From assembly GCA_034430115.1 (NCBI GenBank), contig DAOUFG010000175.1, forward strand, positions 1-64,000: 64,000 bases of DNA. Direction: 5' to 3'. How positions within the stretch are numbered: the stretch's first letter is position 1; every line of letters starts with the position of its first letter. The position numbers were made by a program, and so were the translations under genes. This DNA is from CAIXPS01 sp034430115. Its GTDB lineage: Bacteria; Chloroflexota; Anaerolineae; J036; Brachytrichaceae. Below are positions 26,035-34,567 of this stretch, in pieces. The notes under the pieces are model-generated. The model saw only the letters and a program-made list of their open reading frames with translations, was not told the DNA's origin and did not search any database.

Positions 26035-28239
26035 TTAGCAAGGCGTGGTGTAGAGCAACTTCGTCTCCCACAGCCCCATGTCCAGGCTGAGCGAAGTAAC
26101 ACCATCACCCAGACGTTCGCCGGTATAGGCATCGGTCACGTTCATCGGCGCGGGCAGGCGCACCTCGCGCCGGCCTGCGCTTTGCGAATAGATCGCCAGG
26201 AACGCATTGTTGGCCCACACCATGTCGCCCTGCACGTCGTAGAGATGCACACCAGCCTCCCGCGCGATGTTGCGCAGCAGTTGCCAGGGCAATAGAGGCG
26301 CTGCGCTATAGATGGAGCGCCAGTGATCAAAGTCCTTCACCACCAACCCCGGCTTGCCGGTGCTCTGGGCTGTGCCCAACACCTGGGCAGCGGGGTCATC
26401 GGCATAAAAGGCCGGGCCGATTTGCATGGCCGGGATGTACTCGGTCTTGGGCGGTTGCATCTCCTGTTCGCGCTGCACGCGCGTGCCATAGGCACATCCC
26501 GCCGGCAGGCCCCGCGTGATGGGATGGTCGAACTGGGTGATCGCCACGTCCAGTTCAGCAGTCACGTCTGACATGCCAAACCGGATACCCGTGAGCGCCC
26601 GCATGTTCTCCAGCGAGGCGGAGGCGTCATCCAGGTAGCCGGGCGCATAGATCCACAGCGCGGTCGCGCCGTTCCGCTTGACCACGCGCTCAATCAACGC
26701 GCGCTCCTGGGCCGAGAGGTAGAACAGGTTCGCCATGATGTACAACTTATAAGTCGGCGTCTCTGGGCGGGCCAAATCCTCCACCGTCAATTGCTCAAAC
26801 GGCGTGCCCATGCGGCCCAGGTGCCAGTTACGAAACAGGTTGAGCGCCGCGTTGTGCAAGCCTTCACGCGGCGCCTGGAACATCATAGCGCGCTGGCTGA
26901 CCACGAATGCCACCTCGCCAAACGAATGGCGGGCCAGCGTTTGCAGGTGTTCCTCGATCGCTTTCAGCCGCCGCATGGGTTCCACGGCCTCGGGCGCGTC
27001 GAACCAGTGTTCGTCGGTCAGGTCCATCCACCAGTAGGCCGCGGCGGACGACATGGCATAAGCGGCATCTTTCTTCATCATCTCGATGGTGGACGCCGCC
27101 GTCATCGGCTGGCGGATATGCCGCTTCCACGTGACGGAGGCCGGCGTCCAGACGGTCTTGCAATCGACCTCGTCGATGTGCAATTTGCCGGCGCGGCGGA
27201 TCGAGTCGGCAATCGCCTGCGCGGAGTGATAGCCACCCTCGCCACGGTTGCTATAGGTGTGCGGGCTGGCGTGAATATCCACCACCGGCGAATCCAGCAG
27301 CCGCCGGAGCGCATAGTGCCCGTTCAACTGCGCGCGTGGGTGATTGCCAAACTGATACCCATAGAACACGCACGTCACCTTCGGCTGTGGCATGGCTTCT
27401 TTGGCGGCCCGGCACAATTCAATGATGCAATCCACCGTGGCATCGCTCATGCACTGCGTATAGTCGATGGTCGGCCGGTCCATCACCGGGTCATAGAACT
27501 CGCCATGCGACACGCGCATCCGTTCTTGCGGGCTGGGGATGAGCGCCGTATCGAAGTCCACCGCGCGACCCCAGGCGTGCGACAGGCGTTCCGTATCGTC
27601 CTGGTAGGTGACCCGCAGCCAGCGCCGGAAGTCGGCCTGGGCGGCGGGGGAATAGTCGGCCAGGCCATCGATGGAATACTCGTTCCAATGGAACCACTCG
27701 CCAAATAGGCCGTCGCACACGTGCCAGCCCCAGATTTGGCCCGCGTAATCTTGCGTCTCGCAATGCGCCACCAGCGCCGCAATCGCTTTGGCGGCATCCC
27801 GGCGCCACACTGACGAGTGAAAAGAGTGCAGGTTCAGGCCTTCCAGCACGATTTCGTGGCCCAGGTAACGCGGCGCTTGTGGGTTCGAGGTCAGCATGTC
27901 CATCGGCTTGCCGTCCCGGATGTTGAGCAAGACGCTCATCTCATCTGGGTGACTTTCGCCCCACCAGCCCGCCACCTGCGGGAACACACGCGGCATGAAG
28001 AAGCCATTGGGGATATGCGCAACGTACTCCTTCATCCACTGGTCAATGGCGCTGAAGTCATACTGATCGGGGCCGACCCACCAGTTACCTGGGACGCCGT
28101 AGGTGTAGAGGGCGATCCCGGCCTGATGGAAGGTGCCTGTGAGATGCGAAGCGGCAAAAGCCATAATCGGCGCAATCGGCTGTTCGTCCAGAAAAAAGGC
28201 CGGCACGCCCTGGTGCAATCGTACATGGGTGGTTGTCAT
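26035..28239 (-). CDS. Beta-galactosidase-like glycoside hydrolase (GH42-type architecture)
   Basis: A 734-aa cytosolic protein. A TIM-barrel N-terminal half has GWHVCDGLFGEWFHWNE (a likely acid/base Glu) and LHIDEVDCKTVW (a likely nucleophile Glu). A trimerisation-like Rossmann domain (VVKRNGATALWIYAPGY; NMRALTGIRFG) and a beta-sandwich end follow. The order fits the GH42/GH-A clan, but the sequence looks divergent, so beta-galactosidase is only a fold-level name. There is no signal peptide. It is divergent from the DUF4432 gene at 28445, which suggests a joint role in using a sugar or glycoside. Confidence 0.7.
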   Translation of the reverse strand: MTTTHVRLHQGVPAFFLDEQPIAPIMAFAASHLTGTFHQAGIALYTYGVPGNWWVGPDQYDFSAIDQWMKEYVAHIPNGFFMPRVFPQVAGWWGESHPDEMSVLLNIRDGKPMDMLTSNPQAPRYLGHEIVLEGLNLHSFHSSVWRRDAAKAIAALVAHCETQDYAGQIWGWHVCDGLFGEWFHWNEYSIDGLADYSPAAQADFRRWLRVTYQDDTERLSHAWGRAVDFDTALIPSPQERMRVSHGEFYDPVMDRPTIDYTQCMSDATVDCIIELCRAAKEAMPQPKVTCVFYGYQFGNHPRAQLNGHYALRRLLDSPVVDIHASPHTYSNRGEGGYHSAQAIADSIRRAGKLHIDEVDCKTVWTPASVTWKRHIRQPMTAASTIEMMKKDAAYAMSSAAAYWWMDLTDEHWFDAPEAVEPMRRLKAIEEHLQTLARHSFGEVAFVVSQRAMMFQAPREGLHNAALNLFRNWHLGRMGTPFEQLTVEDLARPETPTYKLYIMANLFYLSAQERALIERVVKRNGATALWIYAPGYLDDASASLENMRALTGIRFGMSDVTAELDVAITQFDHPITRGLPAGCAYGTRVQREQEMQPPKTEYIPAMQIGPAFYADDPAAQVLGTAQSTGKPGLVVKDFDHWRSIYSAAPLLPWQLLRNIAREAGVHLYDVQGDMVWANNAFLAIYSQSAGRREVRLPAPMNVTDAYTGERLGDGVTSLSLDMGLWETKLLYTTPC

Positions 28240-28444
28240 TGTTGCACACCTGATGTTTTATCTATCTTCCTGAAAGATGGCTCACATCATAACGCCGGCC
28301 GGCTAAAACCGCACAGGGCATACGGGTTGAAGGGCAATCAGGCATTTGCCCGGCGACCATCTTCAGCCGCGGTTGTGCTTTTCGCGATGCGTGGTATATC
28401 CTCTCTTAGACGGATGAAACAAAAACTAATTGCGAGGTAACTGC

Positions 28445-29536
28445 ATGACCACATCTGAAACCATCATTCACCTCTCGCCCGAATTCTTCACGGAGCGTGA
28501 GAAGACGCTCGTGACCAACGGCGTGCTTTCGGCATCGGCCTTCCGCTACGGCACCGGCGTGCCGGGGTTGCGCCTGAAGAGCGACGTGGGCGAACTGGTG
28601 CTGTTGCCCTGGCAGGGCCAACAAATCTGGTCGGCCGTCATGGGTGGCCGCACGCTCACCATGAAGTCCATGTTCAGCGAGCCGCGCCCGAATCACCCCT
28701 ACCTGGAAACCTATGGCGGCTTCTTGCTGCACTGCGGTTTCACGGCCATGGGCGTGCCGACCAAGAACGACACGCACCCGCTGCACGGCGAACTGCCCAA
28801 CGTGGCCTACGACAGCGCATACATCGTGCTGGGTGAAGACGAGGGCGGCGCCTACATCGGCCTGGGCGGCAAATATCAGCACAGCGTGGCCTTCAACTAC
28901 AACTACCTGGCCCAGCCGCTGGCAAAGTTGTATGCCGGTTCCACCGTCTTCAACGTCAGCATGACGATCGACAACCTGCGCCCCAAGCCGATGGAATATA
29001 TGTACCTGACGCATATCAACTTCCGCCCGGTGGACTATGGGCGGCTGGTTTGCAGCGCCCCCTGCACGCCCGAGCGCGTCCACGCGCGCGTGGACCTGCC
29101 CTCGCACATGAAGTTCCCCGAAGGCTACCGCGAGTTTGTGCAAGAGATGGCCGTACATCCCGAAAATCACGTCGTGCTGAAGCCCGGGCTGCCGTTTGAC
29201 CCGGAACTGGTCTTCACCATCACCCCCGATACCGACGAAGAGGGTTGGGCGCACAGCATGCAAATTCATCCCGATGGCAGCGCCGACTACGTCGCGCATC
29301 GCCCGGATCAGGTGAACAAGCTGGTGCGTTGGATCTCGCGCACGGGCGACCAGGACGCCTGCGGCTTCGCCATGCCCGCCACCGCCGAGCCGGAGGGCTA
29401 CACCGCCGAGAAGGGCAAGGGAAACATCCACATCCTGCCCGCCGGTGGGCGTTTCCAGGTGAACTATCGCATCGGCGCGCTGGACGCCAGCGCGGCGAAG
29501 AAGATGGAAGGGAAGATCGCCAAGATCCTGGGCTAG
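28445..29536 (+). CDS. DUF4432 / aldose 1-epimerase-like protein
   Basis: A 363-aa protein of the galactose mutarotase-like beta-sandwich fold. Visible features are LVLLPWQGQQIWSAVMGGRTLTM, the His-containing loop GGFLLHCGFTAMG, and MYLTHINFRPVDYGRLVC. Family members probably interconvert sugar anomers or bind carbohydrates; the substrate is not known. The frame extends 5 codons upstream to TTG 28430, but that part contains the ribosome-binding site GCGAGGT, so ATG 28445 is the start. It faces away from the glycoside hydrolase, with a shared 205-bp control region. Confidence 0.75.
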   Translation: MTTSETIIHLSPEFFTEREKTLVTNGVLSASAFRYGTGVPGLRLKSDVGELVLLPWQGQQIWSAVMGGRTLTMKSMFSEPRPNHPYLETYGGFLLHCGFTAMGVPTKNDTHPLHGELPNVAYDSAYIVLGEDEGGAYIGLGGKYQHSVAFNYNYLAQPLAKLYAGSTVFNVSMTIDNLRPKPMEYMYLTHINFRPVDYGRLVCSAPCTPERVHARVDLPSHMKFPEGYREFVQEMAVHPENHVVLKPGLPFDPELVFTITPDTDEEGWAHSMQIHPDGSADYVAHRPDQVNKLVRWISRTGDQDACGFAMPATAEPEGYTAEKGKGNIHILPAGGRFQVNYRIGALDASAAKKMEGKIAKILG

Positions 29537-29580
29537 TTGGGGATTTGAGATTTGAGATTGAGGGTTAGACGCTTAGAAAC
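29537..29580. repeat. Short copy of the GAGATTTGAGATT repeat
   Basis: GGGGATTTGAGATTTGAGAT and the following TGAGGGTTAGA directly follow the DUF4432 stop. It belongs to the dispersed family seen at 20.86, 40.98 and 43.5 kb. Confidence 0.55.
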
Positions 29581-29640
29581 CCAATATCTTAAGCACCGGG
29601 TGCCTTACTCATCACAGCGCTGATATCGAGTCTCTTTCTG

Positions 29641-29679
29641 AAAAAACCAGGAACCCCATCGTGATGATGGGGTTCCTGG
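29641..29679 (-). terminator. Strong intrinsic terminator of the E1-E2 operon
   Basis: A perfect 14-bp stem: CCAGGAACCCCATC (29647-29660) with GATGGGGTTCCTGG (29666-29679) and a 5-nt loop. On the minus strand it is followed by six T (29646-29641). Confidence 0.9.
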
Positions 29680-29726
29680 CCATACAAGAAGAGAGAAAGC
29701 TATTCGGGCCGTGACCCTCTGCGGCC

Positions 29727-31127
29727 CTACTCGGCTAACAGCAAGAAAGGTTCCTCGATCAATTCCTTGATCGTCTTCAAGAAACGCGCCGCCGGCGCGC
29801 CGTCGGTAATGCGATGGTCAAAGGCCAGGCTGAGCGTCATCATCTTGCGCGCGGCAAGCTGGCCCTTATAGACCACGGCCTTGTCGGCGATGCGCCCCAC
29901 GCCCAGGATGGCCGCTTCCGGCACGTTGATGATCGGCGTGAAGCCGTCAACGTCCATCGGGCCCAGGCTGGTGATGGTGAAAGTGCCGCCGAAGTCATCG
30001 GGCAGCGAGCGGCCCTTGCGGGCGCGCTCCACCAACACGCGCAGTTCACTGCCGATCTGGCGCAGGCTCTTTTGATCCGCGTTGCGGATCACCGGCACCG
30101 TCAGGCCACGGTCGGTGTCCACGGCCACGCCCACGTGGATGGGGTTCAGATATTCAATCGCGTCGGGGGCGATGCGCGCGTTCATGTAGGGGTATTGGCG
30201 CAGCGCCGTCGCCACCACGCGCACGAGTAAGTCGTTATAGCCGGGCGTAAAGCCCCACGCTTCGGACACTTTGGCCTTCAGGCGCTCGCGCAATGCCACG
30301 AACTCCGTCGCGTCCACTTCCATGAACAGCGTCACGCGCGCCACAGAACGGGCACTGGCGGCCATGCGCTCGGCGATGACGCCGCGCACGCCCTTGAGCG
30401 CCACGCGCTCGCGCACCTCGCCCTGAGCGACAGGAGCCACGGGAGCTGGGGCGCTAGGGAGCACGGGTGCCGGGGCTTTCTCCTCTGCTGGCTTGCTTCC
30501 CTGCTCTTTGACATCCAAAGCGTGCTGCACGTCTTCCTTGGTGATCTTGCCGCCCTCGCCTGTGCCGGTGAGCGTGCGCAGGTCGATGCCGGCATCGGCA
30601 GCCATGCGTTCGGCAATCGGCGTCGCCTTGGGGGCGCTGGCCAGGTAAGCCAGAACGTCGCGCTCGGCCACGCGCACACCGCCGCCACCCGTGGGAGTGA
30701 CCTTCGTCAGGTCCACGTGCTCTTCGGCGGCCAACTTCTTCGCGCGCGGCGAGGCGAATACCTGGCCGGAGGACGGGGCCTGCGGAGCTTCAGAAGCCGC
30801 GGAGGTTTGTGTTTCCTCAGGGGTTTCAGCCGCCTCAGGGACTTGTGCTTCAGCGGCGGGTTCGGCGCCGGCGGCCACGAATTTCTCATCTGCCTTGCCC
30901 ACGATACCAACCACCGTGAGCACCGGCACAACAGTATCTTCTTTGAACGCGCCGAAGTGGATATACCCTTTCGCTGGAGACTCAACCGCAAACACCGCCT
31001 TGTCGGTCTCCACTTCCATCACTTCCTGACCCTGATCCACCTTCGCGCCATCATCCACCAGAAAGCGCACGATGCGCACTTCTTCGACGGTTTGTCCAAG
31101 CTTAGGAATAAATAGTTCTTTTGCCAT
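29727..31127 (-). CDS. 2-oxoacid dehydrogenase E2 (dihydrolipoamide acyltransferase) with two E3/E1-binding domains
   Basis: A 466-aa protein. The N-terminal lipoyl domain has VETDKAVFAVESP with Lys43. A Pro/Ala/Glu linker comes next. Then two tandem peripheral-subunit-binding domains follow: ASPRAKKLAAEEHVDL...RVAERDVLAYL (about 125-162) and ATPIAERMAADAGIDL...KITKEDVQHAL (about 169-204). The catalytic CoA-acyltransferase core ends with DHRITDGA (H438). It transfers the acyl group from lipoamide to CoA. One binding domain is usual. It is cotranscribed after the fused E1 gene; no E3 gene is in the window. Confidence 0.93.
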   Translation of the reverse strand: MAKELFIPKLGQTVEEVRIVRFLVDDGAKVDQGQEVMEVETDKAVFAVESPAKGYIHFGAFKEDTVVPVLTVVGIVGKADEKFVAAGAEPAAEAQVPEAAETPEETQTSAASEAPQAPSSGQVFASPRAKKLAAEEHVDLTKVTPTGGGGVRVAERDVLAYLASAPKATPIAERMAADAGIDLRTLTGTGEGGKITKEDVQHALDVKEQGSKPAEEKAPAPVLPSAPAPVAPVAQGEVRERVALKGVRGVIAERMAASARSVARVTLFMEVDATEFVALRERLKAKVSEAWGFTPGYNDLLVRVVATALRQYPYMNARIAPDAIEYLNPIHVGVAVDTDRGLTVPVIRNADQKSLRQIGSELRVLVERARKGRSLPDDFGGTFTITSLGPMDVDGFTPIINVPEAAILGVGRIADKAVVYKGQLAARKMMTLSLAFDHRITDGAPAARFLKTIKELIEEPFLLLAE

Positions 31128-31130
31128 GTG

Positions 31131-31210
31131 TACTCATGAAGAATGAAACGTGAAACGCAAATGGGCAAAACGCAACTCGCCCTCACATTTCACGTTTCAT
31201 GTCTCACGTT
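31131..31210. repeat. Dispersed ACGTTTCA-type inverted repeat between E1 and E2
   Basis: GAATGAAACGTGAAACGCAA (31140-31159) faces CACATTTCACGTTTCATGTC (about 31186-31205). A relative lies at 33368-33435. It is within the operon, between the E1 stop and the E2 start. Confidence 0.65.
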
Positions 31211-33310
31211 TCAGCTAATGACCTTGCGGCAAGCTTCCACGATACGCTTGGTGTTGGGGATCGCCAGATCTTCCAGCACTTCCGCTCTGGGCACGGGCAC
31301 GTTGGCCGAAGCCACGCGCACCATCGGCGCGTCCAGGTAATCGAACGCCAATTCGTTGATCTGCATCATCACTTCGTTGATGAAGCTGGTGTTTTCATAC
31401 GACTCGGTGACGCCGACCAGGCGGCCCGTCTTCTTGACGGAGGCCACGATGGTGTCGATATCCAGCGGCTTCAGGCAGCGCAGGTCGATCACTTCCACAT
31501 CGATGCCGTCCTTGGCCAGGGTCTCGGCGGCTTCGAGCGCGCGCAGCACCATGCGGGAATAGGTGACGATGGTGATGTCTTTGCCGGGGCGCTTCACGTC
31601 GGCCACGCCCAATGGAATCACATACTCCTCATCCGGCACCGGGCCCTTCTCTTTGTAGAGCATCTTGTGCTCGATGAACATCACCGGGTTGTCGTCACGA
31701 ATGGCGGCCTTCAACAAGCCTTTCGCGTCGTAGGGGGTGGAAGGCATGACGACGTAAATGCCGGGGAAGTGCGTCCACAAAGATTCCAGGCTCTGCGAGT
31801 GGTGCGCGGCAATTGCACGCCCTGCGCCGCCCTCGGTGCGCACGACCATCGGCACGCTGGTGTGACCGCCGAACATATAGCGGTTCTTGGCGCCCTGGTT
31901 GGCCACCTGGTCCATCGCCAGCGGGGTGAAGTCTACGTACATGATCTCCGCCACGGGGCGCATCCCGGCCATCGCCGCGCCGACCGCCGCGCCGCCGATT
32001 CCAGCTTCGGAAATAGGCGTATCCAGCACGCGCCACTTGCCAAACTCTTGGAACAGGCCGCGGGTGGCACCATACGCGCCGCCATACAGGCCGACGTCTT
32101 CACCCAAGCAGAACACGCGCTCGTCACGCTTCATTTCCTCGCGCATCGCATCGACCAACGCCTGCGCGTATGAAATCTGCTTAAACTTGGAGGGGTTCTC
32201 ACGAATCTCGGCGCGCAGCCGCTTATCCGTGTCGATGTCGGTCTGGGTGGTCTTGAGCGGGGCAAATACGTCCGTCTCCAATTGGTCCGGGCTTGGCTCG
32301 GGCGACGTTTCGGCAAACTTCACGGCGGTAGCCAATTTGTCCTGCACCGTCTCATCCATCTTGTCGAACTCTTCTTCCTTCAGCCAACCCACTGCTTCCA
32401 GGCCGTTGCGCAGGGCGTTGATCGGGTCGCGCTTCTTCCACTCGGCTTCTTCTTCCTTGGTGCGATAGGCGCGCGGGTCGGAGTGAGAGTGACCAAAATA
32501 GCGGTAGGTCTTGCACTCAATCAGCGTTGGGCCTTCGCCCTTGCGTGCACGCTCCACAGCTTTCCTCACCACGCCGTGCACGGCCAACACGTCCATGCCA
32601 TCTACCACTTCGCCGGGAATGCCGTAGGCACATGCGCGCGCAGCGGCGTCGGGCAGCTTGGTCACGGTTGCCCATGGCACCGACATGCCGTACATGTTGT
32701 TCTCGCACACGAAGACGACCGGCAGATTCCAAATAGAAGCCATGTTCAGGGCCTCGTGGAAGCTGCCCTCGTTGGTCGCGCCATCGCCGAAGAAGCACAG
32801 CACCACTTTGTCGCTGCCCATCATTTTCTCGGCCAGCGCTGCGCCGGTTGCCACGCCGATGTTGCCGCCGACGATGCCCGTCGCGCCCAGGTTACCGTGC
32901 TGCACGTCGGCGATGTGCATGGAGCCGCCCTTGCCTTTGCAATAGCCGGTGGCGCGGCCCATCACTTCGGCCATCATCTTGTTGTAGTGCTCCTGCTTGG
33001 CCTCGGTGGTCTTGGCGAATTTATCGCCGTGCGCGTGCGCGTGACCATGCCCGCGGTGCGTGCTGGTGACCAGGTCGTTATCACCCAACGCGCCAACCGC
33101 GCCGACGGCGACGGCTTCCTCACCGGCGTACAAGTGCGAAGCGCCCTTCAACACAGCCTTGCCAAGAAATTCGGCAATCTGATTTTCGAGGGCGCGGATT
33201 TCCATCATCTGGCGCAGGTAACCCAGGACTTCATCACGGGTCAATTCCTGCTCTTCGATCATCGCCGATACCTTCTCGGCGATTCCCTGTGCGGGAGTTG
33301 CTACAGCCAT
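31211..33310 (-). CDS. 2-oxoacid (pyruvate/acetoin-type) dehydrogenase E1, alpha and beta fused
   Basis: A 699-aa protein combining both E1 halves. The alpha part (about 1-350) carries the thiamine-diphosphate motif GDGATNEG (175-182) to ENN (203-205), and HRGHGHAHAHG. The beta part (about 365-699) begins KQISYAQALVDAMREEMKRD, with LGEDVGLYGGAYGATRGL and IEHKMLYKEKGPVP. It decarboxylates a 2-oxoacid and passes the acyl group to E2 lipoate. Most bacteria encode alpha and beta separately; single-chain forms exist. Pyruvate is the likeliest substrate, acetoin or branched-chain acids are alternatives. The start is ATG 33310. Confidence 0.92.
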   Translation of the reverse strand: MAVATPAQGIAEKVSAMIEEQELTRDEVLGYLRQMMEIRALENQIAEFLGKAVLKGASHLYAGEEAVAVGAVGALGDNDLVTSTHRGHGHAHAHGDKFAKTTEAKQEHYNKMMAEVMGRATGYCKGKGGSMHIADVQHGNLGATGIVGGNIGVATGAALAEKMMGSDKVVLCFFGDGATNEGSFHEALNMASIWNLPVVFVCENNMYGMSVPWATVTKLPDAAARACAYGIPGEVVDGMDVLAVHGVVRKAVERARKGEGPTLIECKTYRYFGHSHSDPRAYRTKEEEAEWKKRDPINALRNGLEAVGWLKEEEFDKMDETVQDKLATAVKFAETSPEPSPDQLETDVFAPLKTTQTDIDTDKRLRAEIRENPSKFKQISYAQALVDAMREEMKRDERVFCLGEDVGLYGGAYGATRGLFQEFGKWRVLDTPISEAGIGGAAVGAAMAGMRPVAEIMYVDFTPLAMDQVANQGAKNRYMFGGHTSVPMVVRTEGGAGRAIAAHHSQSLESLWTHFPGIYVVMPSTPYDAKGLLKAAIRDDNPVMFIEHKMLYKEKGPVPDEEYVIPLGVADVKRPGKDITIVTYSRMVLRALEAAETLAKDGIDVEVIDLRCLKPLDIDTIVASVKKTGRLVGVTESYENTSFINEVMMQINELAFDYLDAPMVRVASANVPVPRAEVLEDLAIPNTKRIVEACRKVIS

Positions 33311-33329
33311 TTTTGAACCTCTTCTGTAT

Positions 33330-33467
33330 ATCGAGATTAGTCAATCGAGATCTTGGATTAGAGATTGGAAAATAAAACGTAAAACATGAAACGTGAGAAG
33401 GTGATTGGTATGTTCTCATCTCGTTTCATTCTTCACCTTTCAATCTCCACTCTCCAATCTCCTGTTT
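33330..33467. repeat. Composite dispersed repeat between DeoR and E1 genes
   Basis: Holds GATTAGAGATTGGAAAATAA and AACATGAAACGTGAGAAGG, facing TTCTCATCTCGTTTCATTC and CAATCTCCACTCTCCAATC. This is the GATTGGAGATT family nested with the ACGTTTCA family, forming a long inverted repeat. Confidence 0.65.
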
Positions 33468-34238
33468 CTACACGACGATGACTTCAACACCTGCTGTGCG
33501 GACCTCTTGGATGCGCTCCACGGGCGCCAGCGTGTCGGTGATAACGGTATCAATTTCTGCAAGTGTGGCGAAGCTGGCCAGCCCTACCCGGCCCCACTTG
33601 GTTGCATCCAGCACTGCAATGATCTGCCGGCACATGGCCACCAATGGACGCTTCACCTCTGCTTCTGCGGCACTTACGTCGGTCAGCCCTTCGGGTACGC
33701 TAATGCCATGCGCGCCAAAGAACCCCTTCTGGATGTTGAACTGGTGCAACATTTCCAGCCCGCCCGGGCCGATCAGAGAAGCCGTCTCACGGCGTAACTG
33801 CCCGCCGGGCATGAACACACTGACTCCCGGCGCGTCCAACATCTCTTGCGCGATTGCCAGGCTGTTGGTAATGACGGTCAGATGGCGATGCTGCTTCAGC
33901 CGTTGTGCAATCGCCAGTGCGGTGCTGCTGGTATCCAGGAAGATGGCGTCACCATCGGATACCAGAAGCGCGGCAGCTTCGCCGATGCGGCTCTTTTCTG
34001 ATACTTGCTGTTGCCGACGCAACGTGAGCGATAGCTCCGGCAATCCACGTCCGGTGGGCACCGCGCCCCCATGCGTGCGCAGGAGCAGGTTATATTCAGC
34101 CAGCGCTTGCAAGTCCGCGCGAATGGTCACTTCGGAGACACCGAATTGCTGGCTCAACTCGCTGACGGACACGCGGCCTTCCTTCTGCACCTGGCGCAAG
34201 ATCTCCTGACGGCGTTCTTCCAAATAAAGCTCTTTCAT
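33468..34238 (-). CDS. DeoR/GlpR-family transcriptional regulator
   Basis: A 256-aa protein. The N-terminal DeoR HTH (VSVSELSQQFGVSEVTIRAD, residues 18-37) precedes the segment LLRTHGGAV, and then the sugar-phosphate-binding DeoRC domain (IFLDTSSTALAIAQRL; VITNSLAIAQEM; GLEMLHQFNIQKGFFGAHG). By family it is a repressor released by a phosphorylated sugar or a similar metabolite. It has its own promoter. The strong AAGGAGGTGA (34261-34270 on the minus strand) is 22 nt from the ATG, unusually far. Its target may be itself, the adjacent E1-E2 operon or the divergent transporter. Confidence 0.88.
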   Translation of the reverse strand: MKELYLEERRQEILRQVQKEGRVSVSELSQQFGVSEVTIRADLQALAEYNLLLRTHGGAVPTGRGLPELSLTLRRQQQVSEKSRIGEAAALLVSDGDAIFLDTSSTALAIAQRLKQHRHLTVITNSLAIAQEMLDAPGVSVFMPGGQLRRETASLIGPGGLEMLHQFNIQKGFFGAHGISVPEGLTDVSAAEAEVKRPLVAMCRQIIAVLDATKWGRVGLASFATLAEIDTVITDTLAPVERIQEVRTAGVEVIVV

Positions 34239-34302
34239 TGTCTCTAAGCCACCCGGAAGCTCACCTCCTTTTTTGTGCTGAGATTACGAAATTGCTTTTG
34301 AT

Positions 34303-34331
34303 ATTTTACGATTGCTTACAAAATAATGCAA
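34303..34331 (-). promoter_or_regulatory. Promoter of the DeoR gene
   Basis: On the minus strand TTGCAT (34331-34326), 17 bp, TAAAAT (34308-34303). The leader is about 60 nt and contains AAGGAGGTGA. Confidence 0.65.
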
Positions 34332-34381
34332 ACTGAAAGCAGCGCATAATCTACCATAAGTTCAACACATCAGATCGCCCC

Positions 34382-34409
34382 TTGACAAAATCATTCCGAC
34401 CTCTACAAT
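34382..34409 (+). promoter_or_regulatory. Promoter of the ArsB/SLC13-type transporter
   Basis: TTGACA (34382-34387), 16 bp, TACAAT (34404-34409), about 150 nt upstream of the start codon. Confidence 0.75.
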
Positions 34410-34415
34410 AACGCC

Positions 34416-34567
34416 CATTGCTTGTGAGGGCGTCTCTGACGAGATGGTCCCTTCACCCTGGCAACTTCCCTTGTGTTCGAGGTCTTGTAGCCTCCGAGAA
34501 CAGATCGTTCCCGGGGGCTATTTCGTTTTCCGGCAGCCTTGACGCAGCCCCTGGAGGAAAATAAATC
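34416..34567 (+). ncRNA. Long structured leader of the transporter mRNA (riboswitch candidate)
   Basis: About 150 nt of untranslated leader with several hairpins: GTCTC/GAGAT (34433-34445), GAGG/CCTC (about 34480-34495), and GGGGGCT paired with AGCCCC just ahead of the ribosome-binding site GGAGG (34553-34557). The last pairing could hide the ribosome-binding site. I cannot match it to a known riboswitch class by eye. Confidence 0.4.

Noticed and set aside
31199..33316. Long plus-strand frames antisense to the fused E1 gene
   Set aside because: E1 is unambiguous; the opposite frames show no domain.
34416..34567. Assignment of the leader to SAM-I, yybP-ykoY or c-di-AMP riboswitch classes
   Set aside because: Only short words such as CCCTGGCAAC resemble SAM-I; the defining 5' and 3' motifs are missing in each case.
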